The translations under genes and the position numbers were made by a program. Shown here piece after piece: positions 7,926-16,355 of a stretch of DNA of 44,543 nt. Every line of letters begins with the position of its first letter. Position 1 is the stretch's first letter. This DNA comes from a virus. The stretch spans positions 1-44,543 of the IMG/VR virus record IMGVR_UViG_3300025093_000039; one strand, written 5' to 3'. The notes below the pieces were generated by a model, which did not search any database, was not told the origin of the DNA, and saw only the letters and a program-made list of their open reading frames with translations.

Positions 7926-8674
7926 TGCGCTTTATTGCTTGAGTATGTCGTTTTCTTTTGCAGCCTAATTGTCCCGTCTGCCAAAGGATAGTCGTCTATC
8001 CAATCAATCTGATAGTCCGAATTTCTAATATATTGATTCCAACCGTTGTTATCTCCAACCTCAAAGTTACTGTGTATTGTCGCCGCTTCAAAACCTTGAT
8101 GACTATCGGCATCGGCCCAAGATATCACAAACTCAAACGTCTGGCCTAATATTGTCCTAACCGGGTTAAACGATCCGTCGACTAGGTCATAACCTGTTTG
8201 GTTGACTTGGTTTAGTGGTTGTCTGTCTAGGTTCTTAACTCTAAAGGAGTTGTAGAAACTCGGCAATCCTTCATAATTGTAATTTAGAATATTTTTAGAA
8301 TTTCTAAATCTTATGAGTTTTGTGTAATCGGTTGAGGTTTTATAAACTATCGGAGCCGAGATATATTTAACTAGATCGTAAAATTCATCTATTACCGCTA
8401 ATCGATAGCACCCAGGCGTTAAGTTATCAGGGACAACAAAAGAAGAGTAAAACCTATATTCGGACCCACTAATAACGTCTTGCGTTAGTGTTCCTATGTC
8501 ATTAACCGCAACGCTGAAGGTATTATTAACCTCGAATAATAAATCTAAATGCCAGTTTGCAAAATTACCGTCGTCCTCTAGCTCGTCGAGGTTGGCATAA
8601 AACGCAAAATTGTCGCCGCCGACCATAACTAAATTAGGGTTGCTTACTTCGCTGTATTGGTTAAAGTTGCTCAT
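7922..8674 (-). CDS. Tail tip / baseplate-associated structural protein
   Basis: A 250-residue protein between a tail beta-propeller protein and the portal, coupled to both by ATGA. It is beta-rich, with many Asn, Asp and Tyr (FAFYANLDELEDDG, YRFYSSFVVPDN, GCYRLAVIDEFYDLVKY). The YRLAVID pattern resembles carbohydrate-binding or Ig-like beta sandwiches common in tail proteins. A virion role is inferred from context; the exact family is not recognised. Confidence 0.55.
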   Translation of the reverse strand: MSNFNQYSEVSNPNLVMVGGDNFAFYANLDELEDDGNFANWHLDLLFEVNNTFSVAVNDIGTLTQDVISGSEYRFYSSFVVPDNLTPGCYRLAVIDEFYDLVKYISAPIVYKTSTDYTKLIRFRNSKNILNYNYEGLPSFYNSFRVKNLDRQPLNQVNQTGYDLVDGSFNPVRTILGQTFEFVISWADADSHQGFEAATIHSNFEVGDNNGWNQYIRNSDYQIDWIDDYPLADGTIRLQKKTTYSSNKAQ

Positions 8675-10017
8675 ATCTCAAAATATTTTTCAGTAGCCGA
8701 AATATCATACCAGACTAAACCTGTTGTTTCAGTGCAAATAATCCAGGAATCGATATTTGTATCAGCAAAAGTATAAATAGCGGGCGCGTTTAACCTGTCA
8801 ACGTCTTCTAATTCAAAGTCACCAATGACAGAAGAAGGGGAGGCGGGCGCAGAAACGTCTAAAAATTCTGAATAAACAAAGTTTTCACCTGCCGCAAATA
8901 GGAAAACATAATCGCCATTTAGTTTTTTTGAATGTGTTATGAGGTTTGACCCCGCTGTGAAATTAGTTAAATATGATATGGAGGTTTTTGTTGTAATGTC
9001 GTATATTTCAAATTCTCCCGAAACATTCCCATTCCTAATGTAATAGTCGTCGCTAATAAGACAACCTGTTCCGTCGCTGCTTGATATCGCTGTTTGTGCC
9101 AGTGAATCTGCCTTGACTGGGGCCGAAGGCGTTGATATATCCCAAATGATGAACCCTTGGACTCCGTCTGATATTAAATAATTCCCGTCGCTTGTTACGG
9201 ATAAAGCCCCGTATTTTCCATTGTCTGTTGCATCTGCTAAACTTGAGGGTGCGGGTATGTTTGTTGGGTCGCTAATGTCAAAAATGTAAAGAGTGTCTAC
9301 CGCTTCTGAAACCTCATAGAGATAACTGCCACTAATAGCTAAACCATTATTAATAAACCCGCCGTTTCCAGTTTCTACTTGCGATATGTTTGTCGGATCG
9401 CTTATATCGAAAATAACTATACCTCCTTGCGTTTGACATGTTATGTACTGGTTGTCGATTTGTACTAAATTTCTAGGATCAATTAAACCGCTTAACGTGT
9501 CGAGTGGTGACCAATTGTCGTTATTTTGGTAATTATAACTAACCAATACACCCGTTGATCTTGTGGCAAATACAGTATCATTCACCACAACTGCGCTTGT
9601 CCAATCTTCTTGAGTTAAAGACTTCCCGTTATAATTAAGGCGTTTTTTGGTAAGGCTCAAAACATTCGACCAATTCGAATTTTTCACCGAGTTATTAGCC
9701 CTAACCCGATAATAAGCGTTTGGCGAGGGTGGCGTTCCGTCTGTTATTGATAACTGTGTGACTGTGTTTAGGTTCGCCCAGGTTATACCGTCGCTCGACT
9801 CCTGGATTGTATAAGTATCGGCATTCGTAACGGCACCCCATGACAACGTTACTGTCGAGGAGGTTGAGCTTGACAAAGCCAAAACCGGGGCGTCAAGATC
9901 AAAAAGATTTTGTTCAGGCGGCAAGCCTCCCGACATTAACTCACTCAAGGTTAAATCCCCTATTACCTTATTCCACTTTAAAGGGTTGTTAGACGTTATT
10001 TTTTTACGTTGTGCCAT
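8671..10017 (-). CDS. Tail protein with FN3 domain and LVIVD-type beta-propeller
   Basis: A 448-residue protein. Residues 1-40 are a short lead. Residues 42-125 look like one fibronectin type III domain (VTLSWGAVTNADTYTIQES, YYRVRANNS). From about 135 to the end there are five or more propeller blades, each with a variant of the IFDISDPTNI phrase (VIFDISDPTNIS, YIFDISDPTNIP, IIWDISTPSAPV, IYDITTKTSI, WYDISATE), as in LVIVD-repeat proteins of bacterial cell surfaces. The fold suggests glycan or surface binding. It sits after the large tail protein and before the portal, so it is a likely distal tail or receptor-binding component. Confidence 0.7.
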   Translation of the reverse strand: MAQRKKITSNNPLKWNKVIGDLTLSELMSGGLPPEQNLFDLDAPVLALSSSTSSTVTLSWGAVTNADTYTIQESSDGITWANLNTVTQLSITDGTPPSPNAYYRVRANNSVKNSNWSNVLSLTKKRLNYNGKSLTQEDWTSAVVVNDTVFATRSTGVLVSYNYQNNDNWSPLDTLSGLIDPRNLVQIDNQYITCQTQGGIVIFDISDPTNISQVETGNGGFINNGLAISGSYLYEVSEAVDTLYIFDISDPTNIPAPSSLADATDNGKYGALSVTSDGNYLISDGVQGFIIWDISTPSAPVKADSLAQTAISSSDGTGCLISDDYYIRNGNVSGEFEIYDITTKTSISYLTNFTAGSNLITHSKKLNGDYVFLFAAGENFVYSEFLDVSAPASPSSVIGDFELEDVDRLNAPAIYTFADTNIDSWIICTETTGLVWYDISATEKYFEI

Positions 10018-12212
10018 TATGGTAAATAATCCGTTGCTTTCTTAATTAACGTAAATTCTCCTATTTTATCAACTATATTATAGGTTAAATCTATTAGCCA
10101 CCCGCATTTATCCTCTCCGTCTGGGTCCGTAATCGTAATAAACCCATAAGATTTGGCATTGTCGGCGGTCCTGTGATATTCTTTTATTTGGTCGTACTCG
10201 CTTGCAGTCATTGCGGTTTTGAACCGAATAAATATAGGATCAAAAAGCCTCTCCCCCCAAATAACCTCTCCCGTTTCAAAATTATCGTCCATTTGCGGGG
10301 CGTCTATTGCTGTTGTAAACTTGCGCTCGTCCCCAACTTGGATCGTTCCGTAACTGTTTGCATAAGCAATTTTAAGAGTATTGCCTATTTTAAAAAAATC
10401 ATTTCTATATGTCTCGGTAAGGTCCCTGCCAAAAAATACTGAGTTCAATACCGGGCCGTGGTTGAAAAAGCAAAACCGGACGTTCAACCTTAAATTATAG
10501 TCATATTGGTCGTTTATCCCAGACGTTAAAATGCTCCCTGTGTTTGAATCATCAACAGGTATATTGGTAACTGTGTCAAGTAAAAATAAATCGTCGTCGT
10601 ATTTATCAGACTGATTATCTTCTGCAAAATACCTTTGGCGTTTTGCGTCCGCTATCAAAATAGGGCTTGTAATTACCCCAATCTCCCGGTCGTAAACCCC
10701 AGAAATGGAGTAATCTAACAGACTGTATTCAACCTCGCTGCAATATTCCTTTATTGATTCTAAACTAGTCCGCTTTTCATCGTCTGCGTATTTGGAATAA
10801 CGAATAGAAACCCGGTTTAGCATCATTTCAGAAACGAACTCCTCGGAGTAGCTGTCTAACTCATACTCTTGGCCCAAATCAAGCATTTCTACGTTCTGGT
10901 AAAAATACTCTGCCTTTTCTAACCTGAAATTGGTATAATCAGCAACCGTGTAATCATATTCAAGGTTAAAGCCGAGGTTAAACATACCGTTCAGGCTTTC
11001 TAATCTGGTCCTGAGAGAGTTTAGATTAGATTTGTTGATATTGCGTAACTCGTAGCCGTTGAACTCAAATAGTCCGCTAAAATCAGTCTGGAGAAAGTCA
11101 CTAACTAAATTCAAGTCTTTGTTAATAACCTTTAAATTCTGATCGATTGCGTCGGCATGGTTAAAAGCGTCTATTGCTGTCGAATTTCCCCCGGCTGAAG
11201 ATTGTAATTCGAAAATCCAGGACGACATAGTTAGCGTGATATCCGCCGGCGGGTTAGTGTTTACCGTAAACTCAATATCAAGATAATACTCAACTGTGTC
11301 GTCTGTATTGACATTCGTGTCGGACAAGCTATAAATCAGAGTTGCCGGAGTGCCCGTTACTACTTCAGATTGAGAATCAACAGTTGTAGTGCTTGCGTTA
11401 TTGACCCGCTTTTCTAGCTTAATGACTATCGTCACATAAGTAGTAGCCCCAGACCCGCCAAAACCCGAATAACTTATATTACCGTCAAACTCGATCGTGT
11501 TATTGTAGGCGTCTGCCATTGGTGACAATAACAAGCGGTTACCCATCCAAAGGTCGTCCGAGCCAACGAGTGTAAAATTATTTTCTTTTATGCCTGTTGT
11601 CTCGTTATACTGGACCTCGTTTAATTGAATGTTAAATGTCTCATTGTCAAAAGTTACCCCGCCTCCAGTATCGACAACCGCCAAAGTTCCTGAATTTATC
11701 AACCTGGAGACGAAATCGATACGAGGGAACGTAATTGTTTCGGTTGCTAAAGAGCTAATAGACTCCCCGTTTAAATCCTCTGTGGCTGCTAAATCAACCT
11801 TGACGTCGTAACGGTCCTTTATGTTTTTTAATACGCTCAACTCCTCAAAATCAACCGAGGCGTAAAGATTATTTATCTCTAGGTTCTCGATTATTGCATT
11901 GCCTGAGAACTCCGTAACATAAGCGTCAAACTCTGACTCTCTGGACTCAATGTCTAAACGTACAACCGCTTTTAAGCCGTCTATGTCTCTTGCATTTTTA
12001 AGGATATCCCGCCCGGTGCCTGGAAAGTCTAATCGAACGTCGCCGTTTGAAAACTCAAAAAAGACCCCATGAGTCTTTAAAAATTCTGTTTGGCCGTCGC
12101 CTTGAAATCCTCTTTGAAACTTAGATTGAAAGGTTGTCATCCCTCCCGGCTCCTCGTTCTCGGCCAATACAGTAGTTACCGAATTATAAGTTAGTGAATA
12201 TCGGTAATTCAT
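10017..12212 (-). CDS. Large distal tail / baseplate protein
   Basis: A 731-residue protein directly after the tape measure gene, coupled by ATGA. It is beta-rich at both ends, with an acidic, Tyr-rich middle (LEYDYTVADYTNFRL). The position after the tape measure protein fits the distal tail/tail-associated lysin region of siphoviruses, but I see no peptidase or lysozyme motif. The C-terminal part (DPDGEDKCGWLIDLTYN) is well formed and the gene is intact. The call rests on context and size. Confidence 0.65.
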   Translation of the reverse strand: MNYRYSLTYNSVTTVLAENEEPGGMTTFQSKFQRGFQGDGQTEFLKTHGVFFEFSNGDVRLDFPGTGRDILKNARDIDGLKAVVRLDIESRESEFDAYVTEFSGNAIIENLEINNLYASVDFEELSVLKNIKDRYDVKVDLAATEDLNGESISSLATETITFPRIDFVSRLINSGTLAVVDTGGGVTFDNETFNIQLNEVQYNETTGIKENNFTLVGSDDLWMGNRLLLSPMADAYNNTIEFDGNISYSGFGGSGATTYVTIVIKLEKRVNNASTTTVDSQSEVVTGTPATLIYSLSDTNVNTDDTVEYYLDIEFTVNTNPPADITLTMSSWIFELQSSAGGNSTAIDAFNHADAIDQNLKVINKDLNLVSDFLQTDFSGLFEFNGYELRNINKSNLNSLRTRLESLNGMFNLGFNLEYDYTVADYTNFRLEKAEYFYQNVEMLDLGQEYELDSYSEEFVSEMMLNRVSIRYSKYADDEKRTSLESIKEYCSEVEYSLLDYSISGVYDREIGVITSPILIADAKRQRYFAEDNQSDKYDDDLFLLDTVTNIPVDDSNTGSILTSGINDQYDYNLRLNVRFCFFNHGPVLNSVFFGRDLTETYRNDFFKIGNTLKIAYANSYGTIQVGDERKFTTAIDAPQMDDNFETGEVIWGERLFDPIFIRFKTAMTASEYDQIKEYHRTADNAKSYGFITITDPDGEDKCGWLIDLTYNIVDKIGEFTLIKKATDYLP

Positions 12213-14104
12213 AATCGATAACGATTTAATTTTTTACTGAGCCTGTAAGACTTCCGAACTTGTCTAAGCGTAAAGCCGTTTTCATCGATCTGTAAACTGT
12301 CTCTCGGTACTTCAATAACCTGAGTATTGCCGCCACCCTGGACAATTCCGTTTAACAATTCCGGTGCAATGTCCCCTTTTCTGATAGCTGACAGAGTAGG
12401 CAAAAAGTCGTTTGTCTCCTGAGTAGTCATAACGGATTCTCCGGGCATCAACATTGCCGGGATTGAGTCCTTGCCCCTTACTCCGCCCTCCAGGTTAATA
12501 ACCCCGTCGGCGAATTTTGGCAACTCAACAGCATTTATTTTGGCTACGCTTGCCAAGCCTTGGGCTATGGTTAACGCCGCCGCTATTTGTCCGAATGGCG
12601 GCGGTATTGTGGCCAGTGCCTTAGTCGCTCCCTGATAGGTATTTATAACAGCTTGAGCCGTTGCGGCTGCTTTGCCAACCATTGACGTCTCCGCCGTTAA
12701 AGCTATTATTTGAGAGGTCACAAATTGAGCCCCCTCAAGTTCCGACATCTGATATTGTTTCTTTTTGGCTGCTAACTCCGCCTCTAATCTTGCTTTTTCT
12801 TCAGCCGCTAATTTTTCAGCCTCTAACCTTGCCTCGATTTGCTCAATTTCTATTTCGGTTTGTGCAACCGCCAAATCTGCCTCTAGTTGCTTTCTCTCGT
12901 TTACAATTTCTAGAATTCTACCTTCTGCAATTTCTGAAAGCTCGGCGGCTCTGATTTTCTCCAATAGAACTGTTGCGTCGGACTCTTTGATTAGCTCGTT
13001 GATTGCAATCTCTTTGCCCGCTAACTCTTCAGCTATTGCAACCTGTCTTTCAAATGACTTATCCGCCAACGCTTGAGTTTCTGTTATTAGTCTCTGTTTC
13101 TCTTCAAAGGTTAATTGGTCGCTTGCTAATTGCTGCTCGTTGATTGTCTTTTGTCGGTCGAGTCCGTCTATCAATATGTCTAAATCCCGCTCTAGTCGGT
13201 CCTGAACTAATTGGTTACGTTCTCTTTGGGCGTTCGCAACTGTTGCGGTTTGTTCTGCCTCGGCATTGGCCAAAGCTATTTTAAGTTCGTTTTGCGTATC
13301 GAGTGCCGATCCTACTATTTCTAACCCGCTTGCTTTATATTCAGCCTCGAAAGCTTCAAGGTTACGGCGGGCAACGGCTAAATTCTCGTCTGCAATACGT
13401 TGTTCGACTCTCTGGAGTTGTAAAGCGGCTTGCTCTCTGGCTTTAAAACTTAAAGTTGCGTCGTCTCTTAGTTGCTCTAGTTTATTCCGTTGGTTTTCTA
13501 GGGTGGCGACAAGTAAAGAGCTAACCCGGTTTAATCGTTCAAATTCTTTTCGGGTTTCTGCAAGTTCGGCCCCTTTCTCGGCTGCCTCAACCAGGGCGGA
13601 CCCTAGATTATCAACAGACTGTTTGGCTAAATCAACCGCCCCGCTAAAATCTCCCTGAAATACTTTTATTACGGCCCTGCCTAATAGGCCAACTCTTGCA
13701 ATGACTGTGTTAACTACATTGTTAACCGCACCCATGGCTTTATTGAATAACCCTAACCCTTCAGTCGTTTTGGTTAGTGCGGTGCCTAAAGAGACGATTG
13801 CAGTTACAACGATCCCAATTACAGACGCCTTGATGATCCCGTTCAAGGACCTGAGAGACTTTCCAATGTTACCTAATCCGCTAACAGCTTGACCGGCTTT
13901 GCCCTTTAAGTCTCCGAGAGACATACCCGCAATATTAACACTGTCGGCCATGGAGCCGATATCTTTTCCCACATCTTTGGAGGTTTTACCCAGGTCGTCG
14001 GTTGAGTCCTCGACCTTTTTAGTTTCAATATTGAGAGCCTTTAGGGCCTCTTCAGCCTCTTTTACCTGGCTGTCGTCGACTTTGTATTCTATTCGTATTG
14101 CCAT
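12209..14104 (-). CDS. Tail tape measure protein
   Basis: A 631-residue protein. The N-terminal 85 residues are helical, then a hydrophobic membrane-like segment covers about 90-110 (ASVIGIVVTAIVSLGTAL). Long Ala/Glu/Gln/Arg coiled coil runs from about 180 to 460. A second hydrophobic Ala-rich region, AQAVINTYQGATKALA, is followed by a Gly-rich C-terminus. These are standard tape measure features. At about 1.5 angstrom per residue the length would set a tail near 95 nm, which suggests a siphovirus. The start overlaps the end of the frameshifted chaperone by 53 bases, as in other tail modules. Confidence 0.88.
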   Translation of the reverse strand: MAIRIEYKVDDSQVKEAEEALKALNIETKKVEDSTDDLGKTSKDVGKDIGSMADSVNIAGMSLGDLKGKAGQAVSGLGNIGKSLRSLNGIIKASVIGIVVTAIVSLGTALTKTTEGLGLFNKAMGAVNNVVNTVIARVGLLGRAVIKVFQGDFSGAVDLAKQSVDNLGSALVEAAEKGAELAETRKEFERLNRVSSLLVATLENQRNKLEQLRDDATLSFKAREQAALQLQRVEQRIADENLAVARRNLEAFEAEYKASGLEIVGSALDTQNELKIALANAEAEQTATVANAQRERNQLVQDRLERDLDILIDGLDRQKTINEQQLASDQLTFEEKQRLITETQALADKSFERQVAIAEELAGKEIAINELIKESDATVLLEKIRAAELSEIAEGRILEIVNERKQLEADLAVAQTEIEIEQIEARLEAEKLAAEEKARLEAELAAKKKQYQMSELEGAQFVTSQIIALTAETSMVGKAAATAQAVINTYQGATKALATIPPPFGQIAAALTIAQGLASVAKINAVELPKFADGVINLEGGVRGKDSIPAMLMPGESVMTTQETNDFLPTLSAIRKGDIAPELLNGIVQGGGNTQVIEVPRDSLQIDENGFTLRQVRKSYRLSKKLNRYRL

Positions 14105-14845
14105 TTTGCTCTCGTTGTTTTTTGGCTTGCTCTTTATACACCTTGAAGAACTCCTGAAAGTCTATAACAGACAAAGAGCTAATAAATTTCGCCTTTTCTG
14201 GGTCATTGTTACCCAAAGATAAGTAAAATTGGCTTAGTCTGCTTTCTTGCTCGACGTACTGTCTAACAATATCCCCATTTTGTTTAACTCCCTCAAGGAA
14301 TGTTTTAGCTTTTGCCGGAGTTCGATAGAGGTCTTTATATTGTCCGGCGACGAACCGATTGACTTCAGAAAGTTGCTCACTGATTTGGTCAAAAAAAAAC
14401 TTTTCAGTCCTGATTTCTCGAATAATTCTATTTTCCAGGTCCCTATATCCCAGTCGTAATAACTTAAATCCTCGTCTTTCGTGAAAAAAGCGCAACTGAT
14501 AACCCTCATGATCAAATCAATGTCTTCAGATATTTCTAGTCGCGCTTTTAGGTATTTTTGAACAATCAAAGAGTTAGTTACCCCCTTCAAATCGTTAGAC
14601 TCTAAACCTTCTATCGATTCGTCCAAAGCCTTTTTAAGTTCTTCGTTATCAATCCCCCGGCGTTTGTTCTCCAAAAAGTTATTCATGTCGGTAAACCTAC
14701 GAGCCGACATATCAAACAGCGTATTGAACTCGTAGAAATCAATCTTTCGCCCTTCGTGTTCGATTGTTATTACTTTACTAACTAGCTTTTTGACGTCTGG
14801 GTGGATAGCCGTTATCTTTTCTGGCTTTTTCTTAAATAGTCTCAT
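14052..14845 (-). CDS. Tail assembly chaperone, -1 frameshift fusion (GT type)
   Basis: A -1 shift at the T9 run (14391-14399) joins residues 1-151 of the upstream ORF to FDQISEQLSEVNRF and on to the stop at 14052. The product is 264 residues. The second-frame part is charged and helical and ends in a very basic tail (RIQSRRQPGKRG). The arrangement matches lambda gpG/gpGT, where the fusion binds the tape measure protein during tail assembly. The fusion overlaps the tape measure start. The second frame has no convincing start of its own just before the overlap. Confidence 0.8.
14234..14845 (-). CDS. Tail assembly chaperone, unshifted product (G type)
   Basis: A 203-residue, helical, Lys/Glu-rich protein directly upstream of the tape measure gene. 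It starts MRLFKKKPEK and reads through the T9 slippery run as SFFLTKS. The 0-frame continues for 52 residues past the slip site before stopping at 14234. Made in excess over the fusion, this form would coat the tape measure protein during tail assembly. The position, overlap and slippery site support the call; the sequence alone is not diagnostic. Confidence 0.75.
   Translation of the reverse strand: MRLFKKKPEKITAIHPDVKKLVSKVITIEHEGRKIDFYEFNTLFDMSARRFTDMNNFLENKRRGIDNEELKKALDESIEGLESNDLKGVTNSLIVQKYLKARLEISEDIDLIMRVISCAFFTKDEDLSYYDWDIGTWKIELFEKSGLKSFFLTKSVSNFLKSIGSSPDNIKTSIELRQKLKHSLRELNKMGILLDSTSSKKAD
14391..14399 (-). other. T9 slippery sequence for -1 frameshifting
   Basis: The minus strand reads AAA AGT TTT TTT TTG in the first frame. 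A one-base backward slip on the T run gives TTT GAC and enters the second frame, which is open to 14052. Frame arithmetic gives 265 codons for the fusion. Confidence 0.8.
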
Positions 14846-15198
14846 AATCGTCTAATATTGAGCAATACCGCTCGTTCGTTTCCTTGGTTGTCGTAAAAGG
14901 TCACTATGCCGGAGGTCCTTTGGTGCAATACCTGGAAAGTTCCACAATCATAAAAGCTAGAATTTCGTGTATGGCTTGATCTTTTAACTTCAAATCTTTT
15001 TGCACCGACGACAATATGGCTGTCGCTCAAATAAAACTCTGTGTAAGCCTTGACCGGGTGCCCGCTTGTTATGTTAAAGCCGGAGCCGTAACGGGCCGCC
15101 TCGACTGTTTGGCAACCTGAGGTAATCATAACCAACAAGATTAATAACATTAATATTATTAACACTATCTCGTCTTGTATGGCGTCTTTCAATCTCAT
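14842..15198 (-). CDS. Small lipoprotein, paralogue of its neighbour
   Basis: A 118-residue protein. A charged N-terminus and a hydrophobic run (IVLIILMLLILLVM) lead to the lipobox ITSGC, with Cys at residue 29. The mature part has the pattern F-x-LSD-x(7)-FEV, also present in the gene just upstream, so the two are paralogues. The ATG at 15198 overlaps the upstream stop as ATGA; an in-frame GTG at 15207 is less likely. Phage lipoproteins can be outer spanins or superinfection-exclusion proteins. This pair lies in the tail block, not next to the lysis genes. Confidence 0.65.
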   Translation of the reverse strand: MRLKDAIQDEIVLIILMLLILLVMITSGCQTVEAARYGSGFNITSGHPVKAYTEFYLSDSHIVVGAKRFEVKRSSHTRNSSFYDCGTFQVLHQRTSGIVTFYDNQGNERAVLLNIRRL

Positions 15199-15539
15199 AG
15201 TTCGCACCCATAAATTAAATGCCCTCTTTGCCCGTTGACCGATGCAAAATATTTCAAATGTCCATAAGTTCTGTCCCCGTATGGTGGTCGGTATTCAACC
15301 TCGGCGTTTCTTAGTTTGTAGTAGCTCCTATAGTGGCCGTGTGCGACGGATTGGACCTCAAAGCTGACCCCGTCAATCGTTACGGTCGTATCAGATAAAA
15401 CAAACTCTTTGCCCCCGCAATACTCCGTTTTGGCCGGATAGTATCTGGGGCTGCAAGAGGAGGCAATAACTAATATTACAAACAGGAATAACAGCACTAA
15501 AACGGCTATTATATCACTAAATCCTTTTGGTAGTTTCAT
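15195..15539 (-). CDS. Small lipoprotein, first of a tandem pair
   Basis: A 114-residue protein with an N-terminal hydrophobic segment (residues 10-26) and lipobox VIASSC, Cys at 29, so processing by signal peptidase II is expected. The mature part has FVLSDTTVTIDGVSFEV, matching FYLSD...FEV in the next gene. Extra Cys residues (EYCGG, IYGC) suggest a disulphide in the periplasm. The tandem paralogy and shared lipobox position point to one ancestral duplication. Function unknown; exclusion of other phages from the outer membrane is a reasonable guess. Confidence 0.65.
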   Translation of the reverse strand: MKLPKGFSDIIAVLVLLFLFVILVIASSCSPRYYPAKTEYCGGKEFVLSDTTVTIDGVSFEVQSVAHGHYRSYYKLRNAEVEYRPPYGDRTYGHLKYFASVNGQRGHLIYGCEL

Positions 15540-15817
15540 TTGTCTAATAATTTATTGGTTATAACATTGGCTCCGGCTAGGCATATTACCCAAATAGGGT
15601 ATAAATACCAAGGGAGCCCGGTAAGCCAAAAACACCAACCCCAAATAGAGGCCATGCAGGGAGCGCAAACGAATAAAGGTTTTACGAGCCACATTGCCGC
15701 CGGGTATTGGTTCAAGTTTGCCAAATAGGCAAGATATACAGGGCCTAAAATGCTCTCCGGCTTAAAGCTGAATTGCAAGCCCTGTATAAACAAAATATTA
15801 ATTATGAAGAATGTCAT
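15536..15817 (-). CDS. Polytopic membrane protein
   Basis: A 93-residue, very hydrophobic protein with about three predicted membrane spans (TFFIINILFI, AMWLVKPLFVCAPC, PIWVICLAGANVI) and a FVCAPCMASIWGW motif with a CxxC. The frame is open upstream to a TTG, but the stretch before MTFFIIN is Arg/Pro-rich and overlaps the previous gene more, so I start at the ATG. It is coupled to the lipoprotein by ATGA. It could be a holin-like or exclusion protein; no family recognised. Confidence 0.55.
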   Translation of the reverse strand: MTFFIINILFIQGLQFSFKPESILGPVYLAYLANLNQYPAAMWLVKPLFVCAPCMASIWGWCFWLTGLPWYLYPIWVICLAGANVITNKLLDK

Positions 15818-15971
15818 TTTTCTTTTTCTCGGCGGCGGCTCTCGCTTTCTGCCTGGTTGCAAATCCGTCTTTTACATACGTCGTTAAATACCCCTCGGGG
15901 TCCTCAAAGATTAGTTTAATTCTATGGTTGTCTAATCTTAGCTCGATTATTTCGGTGTCAATGTGGATCAT
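15798..15971 (-). CDS. Small soluble protein of unknown function
   Basis: A 57-residue protein, MIHIDTEIIELRL onward, with a beta-type first half and a basic helical end (RQKARAAAEKKK). The frame is open further upstream to 16049, but that part overlaps a membrane microprotein. The ATG at 15971 overlaps the stop of that microprotein as ATGA, so I use it. The 3' end overlaps the next gene by 20 bases. Confidence 0.5.
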   Translation of the reverse strand: MIHIDTEIIELRLDNHRIKLIFEDPEGYLTTYVKDGFATRQKARAAAEKKKNDILHN

Positions 15972-16075
15972 AAGGCTAAAAATAAAAGGCAACCCATACA
16001 AAAGCCGGCAACCATGCCGATTGCAATTAGGAACAAAGCCGGCATACAAGATTGATATAATTTATCCTCTTCCAT
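15968..16075 (-). CDS. 35-residue membrane microprotein
   Basis: The ATG at 16075 lies one base after the stop of the upstream gene. The TGA overlaps the next ATG as ATGA at 15968-15971. After the polar start MEEDKLYQSC the remaining 25 residues are hydrophobic and small (FLIAIGMVAGFCMGCLLFLAL), a single membrane span with three Cys overall. It has no recognised family. The tight fit between two genes is the main evidence that it is translated. Confidence 0.55.
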   Translation of the reverse strand: MEEDKLYQSCMPALFLIAIGMVAGFCMGCLLFLAL

Positions 16076-16076
16076 G

Positions 16077-16355
16077 TCAAACTGCTTTTAGTTCATTGCC
16101 TACAACCTTAACTTTCTCTTTAGGTCTAATGATTTTAAACCTTTTACCGGAAAGCTCCTCATGTTTGGCAATCATATCTTTGTGGAACTTCTCCAGGGTT
16201 GGCCGGAGTATTGATAAATCGTTATCAATTTTCTTAATCTCCAGAGTGATATTAACGTCTTTAGGAGATTTTAATAAGGCTTGTTGGTACCTCTCTTTAA
16301 AGCGTAAAAGGGCGTTGATTTGTTCAGTTGCCCATAAAAATTCGGTTGTTTCCAT
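16077..16355 (-). CDS. Small helical protein after the large terminase
   Basis: A 92-residue protein, helical and charged, with no Cys. The middle has LEIKKIDNDLSILRPTLEKFH and the C-terminus is basic (KRFKIIRPKEKVKV). It is coupled to the terminase gene by a one-base overlap of stop and start. It may be a packaging accessory or a tail/head joining factor, but I do not recognise a family. Confidence 0.5.
   Translation of the reverse strand: METTEFLWATEQINALLRFKERYQQALLKSPKDVNITLEIKKIDNDLSILRPTLEKFHKDMIAKHEELSGKRFKIIRPKEKVKVVGNELKAV

Noticed and set aside
13266-13658. Plus-strand ORFs over the tape measure gene
   Set aside because: Ala/Ser/Leu-rich shadows of the coiled-coil region; no start context or family match.
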